In this document: piece by piece, positions 15,244-23,533 of the stretch
Position numbering within the stretch: position 1 is the first letter of the stretch
Layout of the letters: each line of letters opens with the position of its first letter
Source of the DNA: Myxococcales bacterium
Lineage (GTDB): Bacteria; Myxococcota_A; Polyangia; Polyangiales; Polyangiaceae
Direction of reading: 5' to 3'
DNA length: 34,435 nt
Assembly: GCA_025355005.1 (NCBI GenBank)
Contig: JANXLV010000202.1
Span: 1-34,435 of the forward strand
Translations under genes and position numbers: made by a program
The notes under the pieces: generated by a model
Database searches by the model: none
Told to the model about the DNA's origin: nothing
What the model saw: only the letters and a program-made list of their open reading frames with translations

Positions 15244-16503
15244 TCACGGCGTGGCGATCTCGAATACGTCGCCCGGGTTCGGCAACACCGCACGCGCAGA
15301 GCCCGCCGCGCCGTTCGTCACGAGCAGCTTCGGTTCGGTGCCGTCGGGCATGGCCGCGCGCGCCTTCACGAGCCAGCCAGGGACGTCGAGCAGCGGAATG
15401 GGCACGGGCGCACTGCCGAGCGGCTGCAAGAAATCTTCCCAGTGCCCACCAAGGGCGTAGCGCGGCGCGACCGCGTCCGCAGTTGCAGCGGGCTCGTTGT
15501 TCACGTTCTGGTAGCTGCCCACGCAGAGCAACGCGAGGTCCACGCGCTTCCCGGAGAGCACGGCGTCAGGGATGAAGCCGATGGGCGCGTTCGTCGGCGC
15601 GTCCTGGTAGTAGACGCGGAACGTGGGCTTCTTCGTCTTCGCATCCAGGAAGTCCACCAGGAACGCGAGCGTGGTCCCTTCCTTCCATGCGTCCATGCGT
15701 GTGGGCGCCGTGCACTGCTCACCCTCCACGCTGCCTGGCGCGAAATGGATCGGACCGACCTGATCTGGATGCGTCGAGCACACGGCATAGACGCGCATGT
15801 TCGCACCCGGCACGTTGACCCACGTGCCGGTCAGCGGTGCGCCGGGAGGCCGTAAATCTGGGCAGTTCGTGTAGTCGACGACGCTGGCCGTGGGGTCGTC
15901 CATGGCCACGACGCGAGCCCGATTGATCGTGCTGGACGACGCGGGCGTTCCGCCGCACGACATGCTGCGATCAGGCGCGAACGCGTCGAGCACGTTGCGC
16001 GCAGAGGAGTTCGAGTACAGCGTGGCCGTCTTTGCGCGCTCCAGCACCGTGGGAACGTCGAGCAGATGATCGTAGTGCGCGTGACCCGAGAGGATGGCGC
16101 GAAGGTTCGCGAGCTTGCTCGCGGGCAGGTTCGCGTCCACGGCGGTGGGGTCCGAATGCACCGGCAGCCCGGTCTCCACCGCGAGCATGTCGGGGCGTGT
16201 GTAGAGCGGCGCCGTCATCAGCGCATCCGCGCCAGAGCGCAGCAAGAATCCACCCACGCCCAGGAACTCCACACGCAGCGTGGCAGGTGGTGCGGGGATC
16301 GGCGAAGACGGAGCACACGGAGACGTGGTGCAAGGTCCATTCGCGTCAGCTTCAGCGGTCGACGCGGGCTGACCGCTCCCGCCCCCGGTGGTCGCCGCAC
16401 CGGGAACATCCGTGGCCGACGGCGCGCCGGTCCCCACGGTGTCCGTTCCACCCCCACACGCCGCGCAGAACGCGAACGCACACGCGAGAGCACCGTTCCT
16501 CAT
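15244..16503 (-). CDS. MBL-fold metallohydrolase-like lipoprotein
   Basis: 419 aa. A signal ending AFCAACGGG is followed by a Gly/Thr/Ala-rich linker and a metallo-beta-lactamase fold from about 76. GHAHYDHLLD gives H141-x-H143-x-D145-H146, the dinuclear metal motif; VEFLGVGGFLLRSGADAL is the entry strand pair and VDLALLCVGSYQN a later strand. The linker and extra Cys suggest export. The substrate is unknown; the fold is closest to UlaG/NAPE-PLD-like hydrolases of small molecules. ATG 16503 overlaps the tetR stop by 4 bases, so it is the second gene of a tetR-led operon. Confidence 0.87.
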   Translation of the reverse strand: MRNGALACAFAFCAACGGGTDTVGTGAPSATDVPGAATTGGGSGQPASTAEADANGPCTTSPCAPSSPIPAPPATLRVEFLGVGGFLLRSGADALMTAPLYTRPDMLAVETGLPVHSDPTAVDANLPASKLANLRAILSGHAHYDHLLDVPTVLERAKTATLYSNSSARNVLDAFAPDRSMSCGGTPASSSTINRARVVAMDDPTASVVDYTNCPDLRPPGAPLTGTWVNVPGANMRVYAVCSTHPDQVGPIHFAPGSVEGEQCTAPTRMDAWKEGTTLAFLVDFLDAKTKKPTFRVYYQDAPTNAPIGFIPDAVLSGKRVDLALLCVGSYQNVNNEPAATADAVAPRYALGGHWEDFLQPLGSAPVPIPLLDVPGWLVKARAAMPDGTEPKLLVTNGAAGSARAVLPNPGDVFEIATP

Positions 16504-17099
16504 GCATCCCTCCCTTTCACCGTGAAGAGCCCCTGTCGTGTCGCGATGCGCAGCGCACGCCGTGCCTCCGCATCGTCCCGCGAGAGGATGCGGTGCATCG
16601 CGAGCCCGTCGAAGATGGAGAGGATGAGGCGCGTCGTCGCCGTCACCTCGTTCGGGTCCGTCACGAACGGCAGGAGGAACCGCTGACACATCTTCTCCGC
16701 GCGCGTGACGAGCAACGCGTCGACGGGCGCGATCACCTCGCGGAGCGTCGGGTCCGTGCGCGACGCGACCACCAGCTCGAGCCACGCATAGAACGTGTTC
16801 CCCGTGTACACGCGCCACATGAACTCCGCCGCGTCCGACAGATCCAGAACGCCCGCCGGCGTGCTCGCGAGGCGTCCCTGGAACTCCGTCAGCCGTTGCT
16901 CGAACAGCCGTCGCACGGCGGCCGCCACGAGGCTCTCCTTGGTCGGGTAGTGATGCTGCTGCGCGCCGCGAGACATCTCCGCACGGCGGCACACGAACGG
17001 GAGTGACGTGCCCGCGTACCCGCGCTCGATCAGCGTCGCGATGGTCGCGTCAAGGAGCCGCTCCGTGGTCTGCGCAGTGCGCTCGGCCTGGGTCGCCAT
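16500..17099 (-). CDS. TetR family transcriptional regulator
   Basis: 199 aa. The N-terminal helix-turn-helix (ERLLDATIATLIERGYAGTS, CRRAEMSRGAQQHHYPTKES) is typical TetR, with a variable ligand-binding C-terminal domain. ATG 17099 is chosen because the upstream in-frame ATG 17135 lies inside the operator. The operator at 17123-17146, 24 bp before the start, implies autorepression and control of the downstream MBL-fold gene. The inducer is unknown. Confidence 0.93.
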   Translation of the reverse strand: MATQAERTAQTTERLLDATIATLIERGYAGTSLPFVCRRAEMSRGAQQHHYPTKESLVAAAVRRLFEQRLTEFQGRLASTPAGVLDLSDAAEFMWRVYTGNTFYAWLELVVASRTDPTLREVIAPVDALLVTRAEKMCQRFLLPFVTDPNEVTATTRLILSIFDGLAMHRILSRDDAEARRALRIATRQGLFTVKGRDA

Positions 17100-17122
17100 G
17101 GCCGATCTCGTACGCCCAGTAA

Positions 17123-17146
17123 AACAAACAGTCAAGACTGATTGTT
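17123..17146. promoter_or_regulatory. Near-perfect palindrome, TetR operator
   Basis: AACAAACAGTC (17123-17133), AA, GACTGATTGTT (17136-17146): 10 of 11 pairs are symmetrical. On the minus strand TTGACT (17135-17130) at its centre could be the -35 box of tetR. The size and position are as expected for an autoregulating TetR dimer site. Confidence 0.8.
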
Positions 17147-17251
17147 TTTATCTACCGCACCGGAACATCAAATACAGGCTTGTTAACGGTGTCTTGCGAG
17201 CCTGGGGAAGGGGGCCGAGCCATGTGTGACGCTCGCCCGGATCACGATCCG

Positions 17252-17791
17252 CTACTTCGCGGCGTTCGGGAAGCGCGCCATGATCTGGTCGATCGTCTTC
17301 TTGAGCAGCGCGTCGTCCACGTTCTTTGGGTCGACCTCGGTCTTGCCGAAGCCGTGCCACGCCTGGACGCCGTTCTTGTCCAGCGCATCGATGATGACGG
17401 CGCCTTCTTCGAACTCCTCGGTCGGCTCGGAGAGGGAGTCACCGGACTCGCGGTTCGACATGGTGGGCGCCTTCTGCACCTCGCGGCGGCCCACCGCATA
17501 CATCCAAACGAGATCCGCATCGGCGACGGTCTTGGCGGGCTCGTATCCCTTCGCGCGGAGCGCCGCCTCGAGCAGCGGGGCCACGTGTCGTACGGTCTCT
17601 TGCGCCTTGGGTGACGACTTGTAGCGGGGCGGCGGCTGCTCCGAGGATCCGATCGCGTAGGTCTTCGCGTGCTGCGCGGCCTCCGCGGGCGGCGAGCTCT
17701 GCACGCGCACTTCCTGACCGCCTCCTCCGCAGCCGGAGAGCGCGAGCGCGGACAGCGACGAGAGGAGGACCAGTGTTCGGATGGCGTTCAT
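17252..17791 (-). CDS. DUF4136 family lipoprotein
   Basis: 179 aa. The lipoprotein signal LVLLSSLSALALSGC precedes a DUF4136 domain: HAKTYAIGSSEQPPPRYKS, a helix with LLEAALRAKGYEPA, ADADLVWMYAVGRRE, and a C-terminal EEGAVIIDALDK with a long amphipathic helix ending MARFPNAAK. The family is envelope-located, of unknown function. ATG 17791 is chosen because it starts the signal peptide; the frame upstream is not protein-like. Confidence 0.85.
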   Translation of the reverse strand: MNAIRTLVLLSSLSALALSGCGGGGQEVRVQSSPPAEAAQHAKTYAIGSSEQPPPRYKSSPKAQETVRHVAPLLEAALRAKGYEPAKTVADADLVWMYAVGRREVQKAPTMSNRESGDSLSEPTEEFEEGAVIIDALDKNGVQAWHGFGKTEVDPKNVDDALLKKTIDQIMARFPNAAK

Positions 17792-17853
17792 GCACAGAGT
17801 CGTAAGACCCGAAGATGCCCAAGTCGAGCCGAAATCGAGTGCAATTCGTGCGC

Positions 17854-18504
17854 TCAGCTCGCCGTACCGCGGAGCATCGGGACGAACAAGATGGCGCCGA
17901 GATCCTCGACGCGCACCGTGCCCCCTTGCGCATCCTTGCGCAGGCGGACGAGCCGCTGAGTCTCGAGATCGCCCACAGGCGCGACGAGCACGCCGCCGGG
18001 AGCCAGCTGGGCTATGAGCGCATCCGGCACGGCGGTGGGCGCGGCGGTGACCGCGATGCGATCGTAAGGCGCGCCGGACATCCATCCCTCGTAGCCATCG
18101 CCGACGTGAACGGACACGTTGGCGTACCCGAGCGTGGCGAGGCGAATGCGGGCGGCCTCCGCGAACGGACGCAGGCGCTCCACCGAGTCGACGTGGGCGG
18201 AGAGGCGCGAGAGCACAGCGGCGTGGTATCCGGAGCCCGTGCCGATCTCGAGCACGCGCTCCGTGCCATTGAGGAGCAGCGCCTGCGATATCGCGCCGAC
18301 GACGGCCGGCTGCGAGATCGTCTGTCCGAGGCCGATGGGCCGGGGCTTGTCAGCGTATGCATCCTCCGCGGACGCGGCCTCGAAGAACAGATGACGAGGC
18401 ACCTCACGCAGCACCTGGAGCACGCGAGGGTCGGTGATCCATCGCGACGCAGTGAGCATGTCCACCAGCTCACGCCGTCGGTCGTCTTGGTCGAGCTGGC
18501 TCAT
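17854..18504 (-). CDS. pcm: Protein-L-isoaspartate O-methyltransferase
   Basis: 216 aa. This repair enzyme methylates isoaspartyl residues with S-adenosylmethionine. FEAASAEDAYADKPRPIGLG, QTISQPAVVGAISQAL and the SAM-binding VLEIGTGSGYHAAVLSRL are diagnostic, followed by VGDGYEGW and APYDRIAVTAAPTAVP. Full family length. ATG 18504 overlaps the stop of the outer-membrane gene upstream (ATGA), so the two are co-transcribed. Confidence 0.95.
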   Translation of the reverse strand: MSQLDQDDRRRELVDMLTASRWITDPRVLQVLREVPRHLFFEAASAEDAYADKPRPIGLGQTISQPAVVGAISQALLLNGTERVLEIGTGSGYHAAVLSRLSAHVDSVERLRPFAEAARIRLATLGYANVSVHVGDGYEGWMSGAPYDRIAVTAAPTAVPDALIAQLAPGGVLVAPVGDLETQRLVRLRKDAQGGTVRVEDLGAILFVPMLRGTAS

Positions 18505-19319
18505 TTCTTCGGGGCCCTCTCGAACGAATAGCCGAGGATCAGCTTGGCAACGAGGGCATTGCTTCCGTTCGTGAGCCCCTCGCCGATCCCGGCATTGATC
18601 TCCACGGCGTCGAACGATGTGATGTCGATCGCCTCGTAGAGGTAGTGCTCCTGTTCGGCCCACGGTCGCGGCTTTGCGATCGGCCCGATGCCCGCGTAGT
18701 ACTCCACGCCGACCGCGAGCGCGGAGAAGAGCTTCACCTTGGCCATCGCGGCGGGCTCGAACGTGGGGCCGCTCGCGCGCTCCGGTGTGCCGAGCGGGAT
18801 ACCCACGATCGGGTTCGCGGCGAACTGGAAGCGCTCGTTCTCCCACGCGACGATGGGTCGCACCTCGCTGCCGACGCGACTCGGGTCGTATCGCTCCGGC
18901 AAAAGCGACAGCTCCAGGTTCACACCGAGGCGCAGGTGCTGCACGCCGCTGTCGGGAAGGACGAACTTGGCGCGTCCCTTTGCGCCGGCATAGTCGAACG
19001 TTCCGTCAGGGCGCACCGCGGTCTGCAAGTAGCCGCCGAGCTCCAGGAAGTCCGTCAGCCCCATCGACGGCTCCAGTGTCATGTGCGTCTGCTGGTGCAT
19101 CGGGAGTGCAGGCGCCTCGGCGGTCTTCACGCCATCGAACACGCGGTTCAGATGCAGCTCCAGACCGGGCACACCCGGCGCGTTCGCGGTGCCGTCGTAG
19201 ACCTGGATCTCGAATGGGTCCACCGCCCATGCGTCGCGCGCAGTGAGCACGGTCGCCACCAGCGTTGCGCATGCGGCTCTGGTCCTTGCACTCCGGATCA
19301 ACCAGACCTTCTGTAGCAA
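18501..19319 (-). CDS. Outer-membrane beta-barrel-like protein
   Basis: 272 aa. The signal peptide (residues 1-33, ending TARDAWA) is followed by alternating-residue strands typical of a small barrel: LELHLNRVFDG, LGGYLQTAVRPDGTFDYAG, LRLGVNLELSLLPE, FQFAANPIVGIPLG, AVGVEYYAGIGPI and LVAKLILGYSFERAPKK at the end. Resembles uncharacterised outer-membrane proteins of Myxococcota. Function unknown. Coupled to pcm by a 4-base overlap. Confidence 0.75.
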   Translation of the reverse strand: MLQKVWLIRSARTRAACATLVATVLTARDAWAVDPFEIQVYDGTANAPGVPGLELHLNRVFDGVKTAEAPALPMHQQTHMTLEPSMGLTDFLELGGYLQTAVRPDGTFDYAGAKGRAKFVLPDSGVQHLRLGVNLELSLLPERYDPSRVGSEVRPIVAWENERFQFAANPIVGIPLGTPERASGPTFEPAAMAKVKLFSALAVGVEYYAGIGPIAKPRPWAEQEHYLYEAIDITSFDAVEINAGIGEGLTNGSNALVAKLILGYSFERAPKK

Positions 19320-19378
19320 GCTTTCGCGTCGTTCGCGGGTGTAAGATCTTTGCCGCGGCTCGTCCGTAGGAGGGGTCC

Positions 19379-20980
19379 ATGCCGAAGCGAGTCCTGTTTG
19401 TCGTGAAGGAGCTCGAAGGCGCGGAGCCGCTGGGTCCGCTCTATGTCGCGGGCGCTCTGATGCAGGCGGGGCACACGTGCGCGTTCATCGGCACGCGCGG
19501 CAACGACGTCATGGCGGCGATCAAGCGGTGGGCGCCGGACATCGTGGCGTTCGGCGCGACCACGGGCCTGCACCGCTTCTATCTGGGCCTCGCTGCGCGC
19601 ATCAAGGAGGAGCTGCCGCACGTGGTGACGCTCTTCGGCGGTCCGCACCCCACGTTCTTTCCGGAGGCGATCTTCTCGCCGGGTATCGACGTCATCTGTC
19701 GCGGTGAGGGTGAGGACGCGGCCGTGGAGCTCGCGAACGCGCTCGATCGCGGTGACGATCACACGCTCATCGCGGACCTGTGGGTGAAGCACGAAGGCAA
19801 GGTCACGCAGAACGGCCCGCGCGAGCTGCGCCGCGACCTCGACGAGATCCCATTCCCGCCGCGCGAGCTCCTCTACGCGTACGACGATCGGCTGCGCCAG
19901 CGCCCACTGAAATCGTTCACCACGAACCGCGGCTGTCCGTTTCCCTGCAGCTACTGCTTCAATCCGTCGCTCACGGAGCACTATGGCTCCTCGTGGAAGA
20001 AGGTGCGGATCCGCAGCCCGGAGAACGTGGTGCGCGAGATCGCGGAGACGCGCAAGAACGGGCCGCTGCAGGTCATCGGCTTCCGCGAGAGCATCTTCGT
20101 GTATCGGGAGGACTGGCTGCGCGCGTTCGGTGAGCTCTATCGCAAGGAGATCAAGCTGCCGTACTACTGCCACCTGCGCGCGGACATCGTCACGGACGAG
20201 ATGGTGGAGCTGCTCGCGTGGAGCGGCTGTCACACCGTCAACGTCGGCATCGAGACCGCGAACCCGCGCCTCGCGAACGAGGTGCTCCAGCGCCAGATCA
20301 AGATGGACAAGCTGGAGCGCGGCATCCGCGCGCTGAAGAAGGCGGGCATCGTCGTCTTCGCGGACAACATCCTCGGCATACCCGGCGGCACCTTCGAGGA
20401 CGACCTGGCGACGCTGCAGCTCAACATCGATCTCGACGTCGACTACGCCGCGGCCACGCTCTGCACGCCGTATCCCGGCACCGGGATCGCGAAGTACGCA
20501 GTGGAGAATGGCTTCTTCAGCGGCGACTTCGATCTGATCGACGACAGCTACTACACGGAGAGCGTACTCACGTTCGCGGACCCGAAGGACAAGCGAAGAA
20601 CGGAGAATCTACACAAGTTCTTCGCCGTGACCTGCGCGCTGCCGGAGCTCTTGCCAGTCGTCATGCGCCTCATCGATCTCCCCACGAACGACTTCTATTA
20701 CGCCATGTTTCGCGCCTGGTACCTGGTCTGCCACATGACCGACGTGATGCCGCGCAGACCAGACCTGCGGCAGCTCAAGGAAGGCCTGCTCTCCATCTTC
20801 GGCGTGTTCGAGGGCAAGGAAGAGAACTGGTTTCCGATGCCTCCGCCCGAGGAGCTACCCATCGTCGCTGGCAAGACCAAGGAGTCCGCCGAAGCAGCGC
20901 CCACCACCGGCGGCACCCTGATCCGGCTCGGCAAGCGGGCCGCCGCGCCCGCGCTCGGGATCGGAGGCGAGCATGTCTGA
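19379..20980 (+). CDS. B12-binding-domain radical SAM protein
   Basis: 533 aa. An N-terminal Rossmann-like B12-binding-type domain (about 1-150: FVVKELEGAEPLGPLYVAGA, DIVAFGATTGLHRFY, VVTLFGGPHPTFFPEAI, VICRGEGEDA) lacks an obvious DxHxxG cobalt-ligating His. A radical SAM domain follows, with C186-x3-C190-x2-C193 (RGCPFPCSYC) binding the 4Fe-4S cluster, and VNVGIETANPRLANEVLQR and DNILGIPGGTFEDDL later. Class members perform methylations or rearrangements on lipids, hopanoids, cofactors or natural products; substrate unknown. The start has a strong ribosome-binding site (AGGAGGGG just before ATG 19379). The C terminus overlaps the next gene by 8 bases. Confidence 0.92.
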   Translation: MPKRVLFVVKELEGAEPLGPLYVAGALMQAGHTCAFIGTRGNDVMAAIKRWAPDIVAFGATTGLHRFYLGLAARIKEELPHVVTLFGGPHPTFFPEAIFSPGIDVICRGEGEDAAVELANALDRGDDHTLIADLWVKHEGKVTQNGPRELRRDLDEIPFPPRELLYAYDDRLRQRPLKSFTTNRGCPFPCSYCFNPSLTEHYGSSWKKVRIRSPENVVREIAETRKNGPLQVIGFRESIFVYREDWLRAFGELYRKEIKLPYYCHLRADIVTDEMVELLAWSGCHTVNVGIETANPRLANEVLQRQIKMDKLERGIRALKKAGIVVFADNILGIPGGTFEDDLATLQLNIDLDVDYAAATLCTPYPGTGIAKYAVENGFFSGDFDLIDDSYYTESVLTFADPKDKRRTENLHKFFAVTCALPELLPVVMRLIDLPTNDFYYAMFRAWYLVCHMTDVMPRRPDLRQLKEGLLSIFGVFEGKEENWFPMPPPEELPIVAGKTKESAEAAPTTGGTLIRLGKRAAAPALGIGGEHV

Positions 20981-21347
20981 GGCAGACGATCGCGCGCGCA
21001 AGGTGAAGGCACGCAGGCAAAAGCGCAAGCTCAAGGCCGCCGCGTCGGTCGCCATCGCCGTCACCGCGGGCCTCTTCCTCGCATGTCAGCGTGGAGTCAC
21101 CGAGGTCCAGAAGGCCATCGACGCCGCGCGGGGCGACGACGCGGACGCACAGACCAGCGACGCCACCAGCGATCCCGCGATCACCGTGAAGGACGCGAGC
21201 GCCAGCGCCACCGACGCGAGCCAGGCCCTCGACGCAGGAAGACCCGACGCAGCCCTCGCGAGGAGATCGAGCAACGCCAAGGACGCCGCCGTCGACGTGA
21301 ACGAGCACCGCAAGGGAATGCCAGTCCGCGACAACCTGCTGGAGTAG
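20973..21347 (+). CDS. Small membrane-anchored hypothetical protein
   Basis: 124 aa. A basic cytosolic N terminus (RARKVKARRQKRKLK) is followed by one hydrophobic segment at about 23-38 (AAASVAIAVTAGLFLAC) and an Asp/Ala/Thr-rich, probably disordered tail. The Cys at the end of the hydrophobic segment could be a lipobox, but its sequence is not ideal. It overlaps the radical SAM gene by 8 bases and is probably co-translated. No family recognised. Confidence 0.65.
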   Translation: MSEADDRARKVKARRQKRKLKAAASVAIAVTAGLFLACQRGVTEVQKAIDAARGDDADAQTSDATSDPAITVKDASASATDASQALDAGRPDAALARRSSNAKDAAVDVNEHRKGMPVRDNLLE

Positions 21348-21380
21348 GTCGAGGTCGAAGTCGAAGTCGAAGTCGAAGTC
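21348..21380. repeat. GTCGAA hexanucleotide tandem repeat
   Basis: Five and a half units: GTCGAG once, then GTCGAA four times, then GTC. It starts directly after the stop codon of the small membrane protein and ends just before an orphan protein fragment, so it marks a junction. Confidence 0.9.
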
Positions 21381-21391
21381 TATGGGACGCA

Positions 21392-21673
21392 CCGCCGTAC
21401 GGCGTCCACTTCAGGCTCAAGGCCAGCTTCGACTCGGGCTCGTTCAGCACGGGCGAGAAGGTGATCCTCGCGAGCATGAAGAAGTACGGAATACTGCTCT
21501 CCGACGGCGGCAACATCGCGCTCACGTTCGCGGACGATCGCACGTCCACGGCGAAGTGGGCGGACGTGAAGGTGACCGCGCAGTCGTTCGCGGCGATCAA
21601 GGCGGACGACTTCGAGGTGGTCGACCTCGGCGCGGACGTCGCGCAGACGGACGACTGCGTCCGCAACCCCTGA
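21392..21673 (+). pseudogene. Orphan C-terminal domain fragment without start codon
   Basis: About 93 codons ending at TGA 21671-21673 read PYGVHFRLKASFDSGSFSTG, EKVILASMKKYGILLSDGG, TFADDRTSTAKW and IKADDFEVVDLG. This is a C-terminal domain I recognise from larger secreted proteins, where a run like RLKASFD... MKKYGxxLADxG ends the chain. No start codon or ribosome-binding site precedes it; the hexanucleotide repeat does. The 5' part of the parent gene is missing. Confidence 0.65.
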
Positions 21674-21706
21674 GCGCACCGGCCTCAGCGCATCACGCGC
21701 GATGAG

Positions 21707-22822
21707 TCATTCGGTGCCGCACTCCGACTCCTTCGCCGTGACGGCCTTTCCATCCCAGCTGAGCGCGCCGTGGAGCGTGCCGCACACGCCTTCGAAGGTG
21801 TACTTCACGGTGTTGCCTTTTCCTGCGGAGACCGCGGGCGGATTCTCACCGGTCTTCTTGGCGAGCATTAGGGTGAGCTTCGCGCCGGCGCGCTTCCACA
21901 CGCTGATGGCGCCGTAGTCCTGGTTGTTGTCGAACTTCGGTTTTCCCGCGTTGGCAGGGTCGTCGATGATCGTGGCCACGAGGAGCTCGGTCGATGCGTC
22001 GGGCCGCCATGTCCAGAAGTGCGTGATGCCCGGCTTGAAGTGCCAGAAGCCATCCGGCTGCACGCCGGCCTGGTCCTTCACCTGGCGGTACTCCTCGGGC
22101 AGGAGCGGGATGGCGAGCTTCGCTGTCTCTGGCTCGCTGCGCGGACCCACGAGGCCGCCGTGCGACTCGCGCAGCGCGGCCTTGAAGTCTGGATCGCTCC
22201 GCACGGTCTTCAGGTCGTCGTCACTCTTCGCCTTCTCCAGCATATTGGAGGCCTTTGCATCGCCGTCGTCGGCGGCGCGCCCGATCTCCGACAGCGCCCA
22301 GATGCTGTCCTTCGGTTTGCCCGCGAGCGCGAGCCCGCAGGTCAGGTTGTAGCGCGCGAGGATCATGGAAGGGCGCACGGTGAGCGCGACACGCCACCAG
22401 CGGTTCGCGATGTCGTATTCCTTCTTGCCGTAGTGGTGGAAGCCGCCGTCGTTCAGCGCGGTGGCAAGATCGCCGAGCGTGTCCGCGCAGTCATCGGGCG
22501 CGATCGACTTTCGCAGCTCCGCGACGTCCACGGTGCCGTCCGAGATCTTGGCGTCGTCACCCTTGTCCAGCGTGGCAAGGCGCGCCTTCGCGTCGGCCGC
22601 GGTCTTGCACTTGGTCTTGCCCTTGGCCTTGTCGGAGGACCACTCGGGGACGTCGCCGACGCCGTCGATCGCGTGCGTGCCGGCCGCGGCTGCCGCCTTC
22701 GTCGGACCGGCATCCGCTGCTGCTGCGTCGGCGCCGCCGTCGCCGGTCGCGTCGGTCTTCTTCGGGCATGCACAGAGGAAGAGGAGCAGGAGAGGGGCGA
22801 ACGCGCGGCGCCGAATGGTCAT
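21707..22822 (-). CDS. Lipoprotein with TPR-like helical region
   Basis: 371 aa. Lipoprotein signal LLLLFLCAC (Cys 19), an Asp/Ala-rich linker (GDGGADAAAADAGPTKAAAA), then helices with TPR-like spacing (YGKKEYDIANRWWRVALTVR, ILARYNLTCGLALAGK) and a C-terminal strand-rich domain containing HFWTWRPDASTELLVATIID and a Cys pair (FEGVCGTLHG, ESECGTE). ATG 22822 starts the signal; the frame upstream is not protein-like. No family recognised. Confidence 0.75.
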   Translation of the reverse strand: MTIRRRAFAPLLLLFLCACPKKTDATGDGGADAAAADAGPTKAAAAAGTHAIDGVGDVPEWSSDKAKGKTKCKTAADAKARLATLDKGDDAKISDGTVDVAELRKSIAPDDCADTLGDLATALNDGGFHHYGKKEYDIANRWWRVALTVRPSMILARYNLTCGLALAGKPKDSIWALSEIGRAADDGDAKASNMLEKAKSDDDLKTVRSDPDFKAALRESHGGLVGPRSEPETAKLAIPLLPEEYRQVKDQAGVQPDGFWHFKPGITHFWTWRPDASTELLVATIIDDPANAGKPKFDNNQDYGAISVWKRAGAKLTLMLAKKTGENPPAVSAGKGNTVKYTFEGVCGTLHGALSWDGKAVTAKESECGTE

Positions 22823-22854
22823 GCGCGATGTTCGCCCGTGCCAGCCGAGTTCGT

Positions 22855-23454
22855 CTACTCCGTTCTGGCGGCGGTCCCGTGTCCCTCCGCGAGACCCCCG
22901 TGCCAGGTTCCATCCAGCAGGCGTGCGAGATATTTGCGCACATCGCCGGGCCAGCCTTTCACGAGCCTCTTCCACGTCTTCTCGTCGCGGGCAAAGAGCG
23001 CGCGCGAGGCCTCCTCGAAGTTCGGGCGATTGCCCGCGAGGGTGCTCATCATGCGGCTCGCCGCGCTCTGGGCCTTGCGCACGTGTGCGCGGTCGGGCTC
23101 CTTCTTGCGCGCGTCGTCGATGAGGCGGCGTATCGCGGCGGAGTTGCCGTGCGGCTGCTCGTCGAGCCACTCCCAGTGCCGCGGCAAGAGCGAGATCTCA
23201 CGCGACACCACGCCGAGCTTCGGCCGCCCGCGACCTTGCTGCTCGGGCTTCGGGAGCACGCGTAGGAGCACGTCCTCGAGCGTCCCGGTGAGATCGAAGT
23301 CGACCTCGCTGCCCGTGTCATCCCTGAAGATCAGGACGCCATCCACGCCCTTCCTGTCGAACCGGCTCTTCAAGCCCGACACCACGATTGAGAGGGCGCC
23401 GGACACGAGCAGGGAGTCGCTGGCGAAGGCCGTGTACGTGAGCTCTTCAGACAT
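22855..23454 (-). CDS. DUF2239 family protein
   Basis: 199 aa. The DUF2239 signature is clear: an N-terminal half with YTAFASDSLLVSGAL and GVLIFRDDTGSEVDFDLTG, then GRGRPKLGVVSREISLLPRH, WEWLDEQPHGNSAAIRRLID and a helical C terminus. Function unknown; the basic GRPKLGVVxRE segment suggests nucleic-acid contact. It is a single gene with its own promoter containing a perfect palindrome, so it is probably tightly regulated. Confidence 0.92.
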   Translation of the reverse strand: MSEELTYTAFASDSLLVSGALSIVVSGLKSRFDRKGVDGVLIFRDDTGSEVDFDLTGTLEDVLLRVLPKPEQQGRGRPKLGVVSREISLLPRHWEWLDEQPHGNSAAIRRLIDDARKKEPDRAHVRKAQSAASRMMSTLAGNRPNFEEASRALFARDEKTWKRLVKGWPGDVRKYLARLLDGTWHGGLAEGHGTAARTE

Positions 23455-23463
23455 GGGTCAACA

Positions 23464-23490
23464 TTATACCCGGGTATAAACGTTGTCAAT
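23464..23490 (-). promoter_or_regulatory. DUF2239 promoter with 16-bp perfect palindromic operator
   Basis: On the minus strand TTGACA (23490-23485) and TATAAT (23469-23464) match both consensus boxes, with a short 15-bp spacer. TTATACCCGGGTATAA (23465-23480) is a perfect 16-bp palindrome covering the -10 and the spacer. A further half-site-like CCGGGTA lies at about 23498-23504. The layout suggests repression, or activation by a MerR-like protein that normally acts on abnormal spacers. Confidence 0.7.
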
Positions 23491-23533
23491 ATCTTCCGGG
23501 TAAAAAAGGCTTTCCTGCCTCCCCAGGCCGGCG

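Noticed and set aside
16504..16992. Upstream extension of the MBL-fold frame
   Set aside because: It overlaps tetR on the same strand in another frame; the lipoprotein signal begins at ATG 16503, so the extension is not coding.
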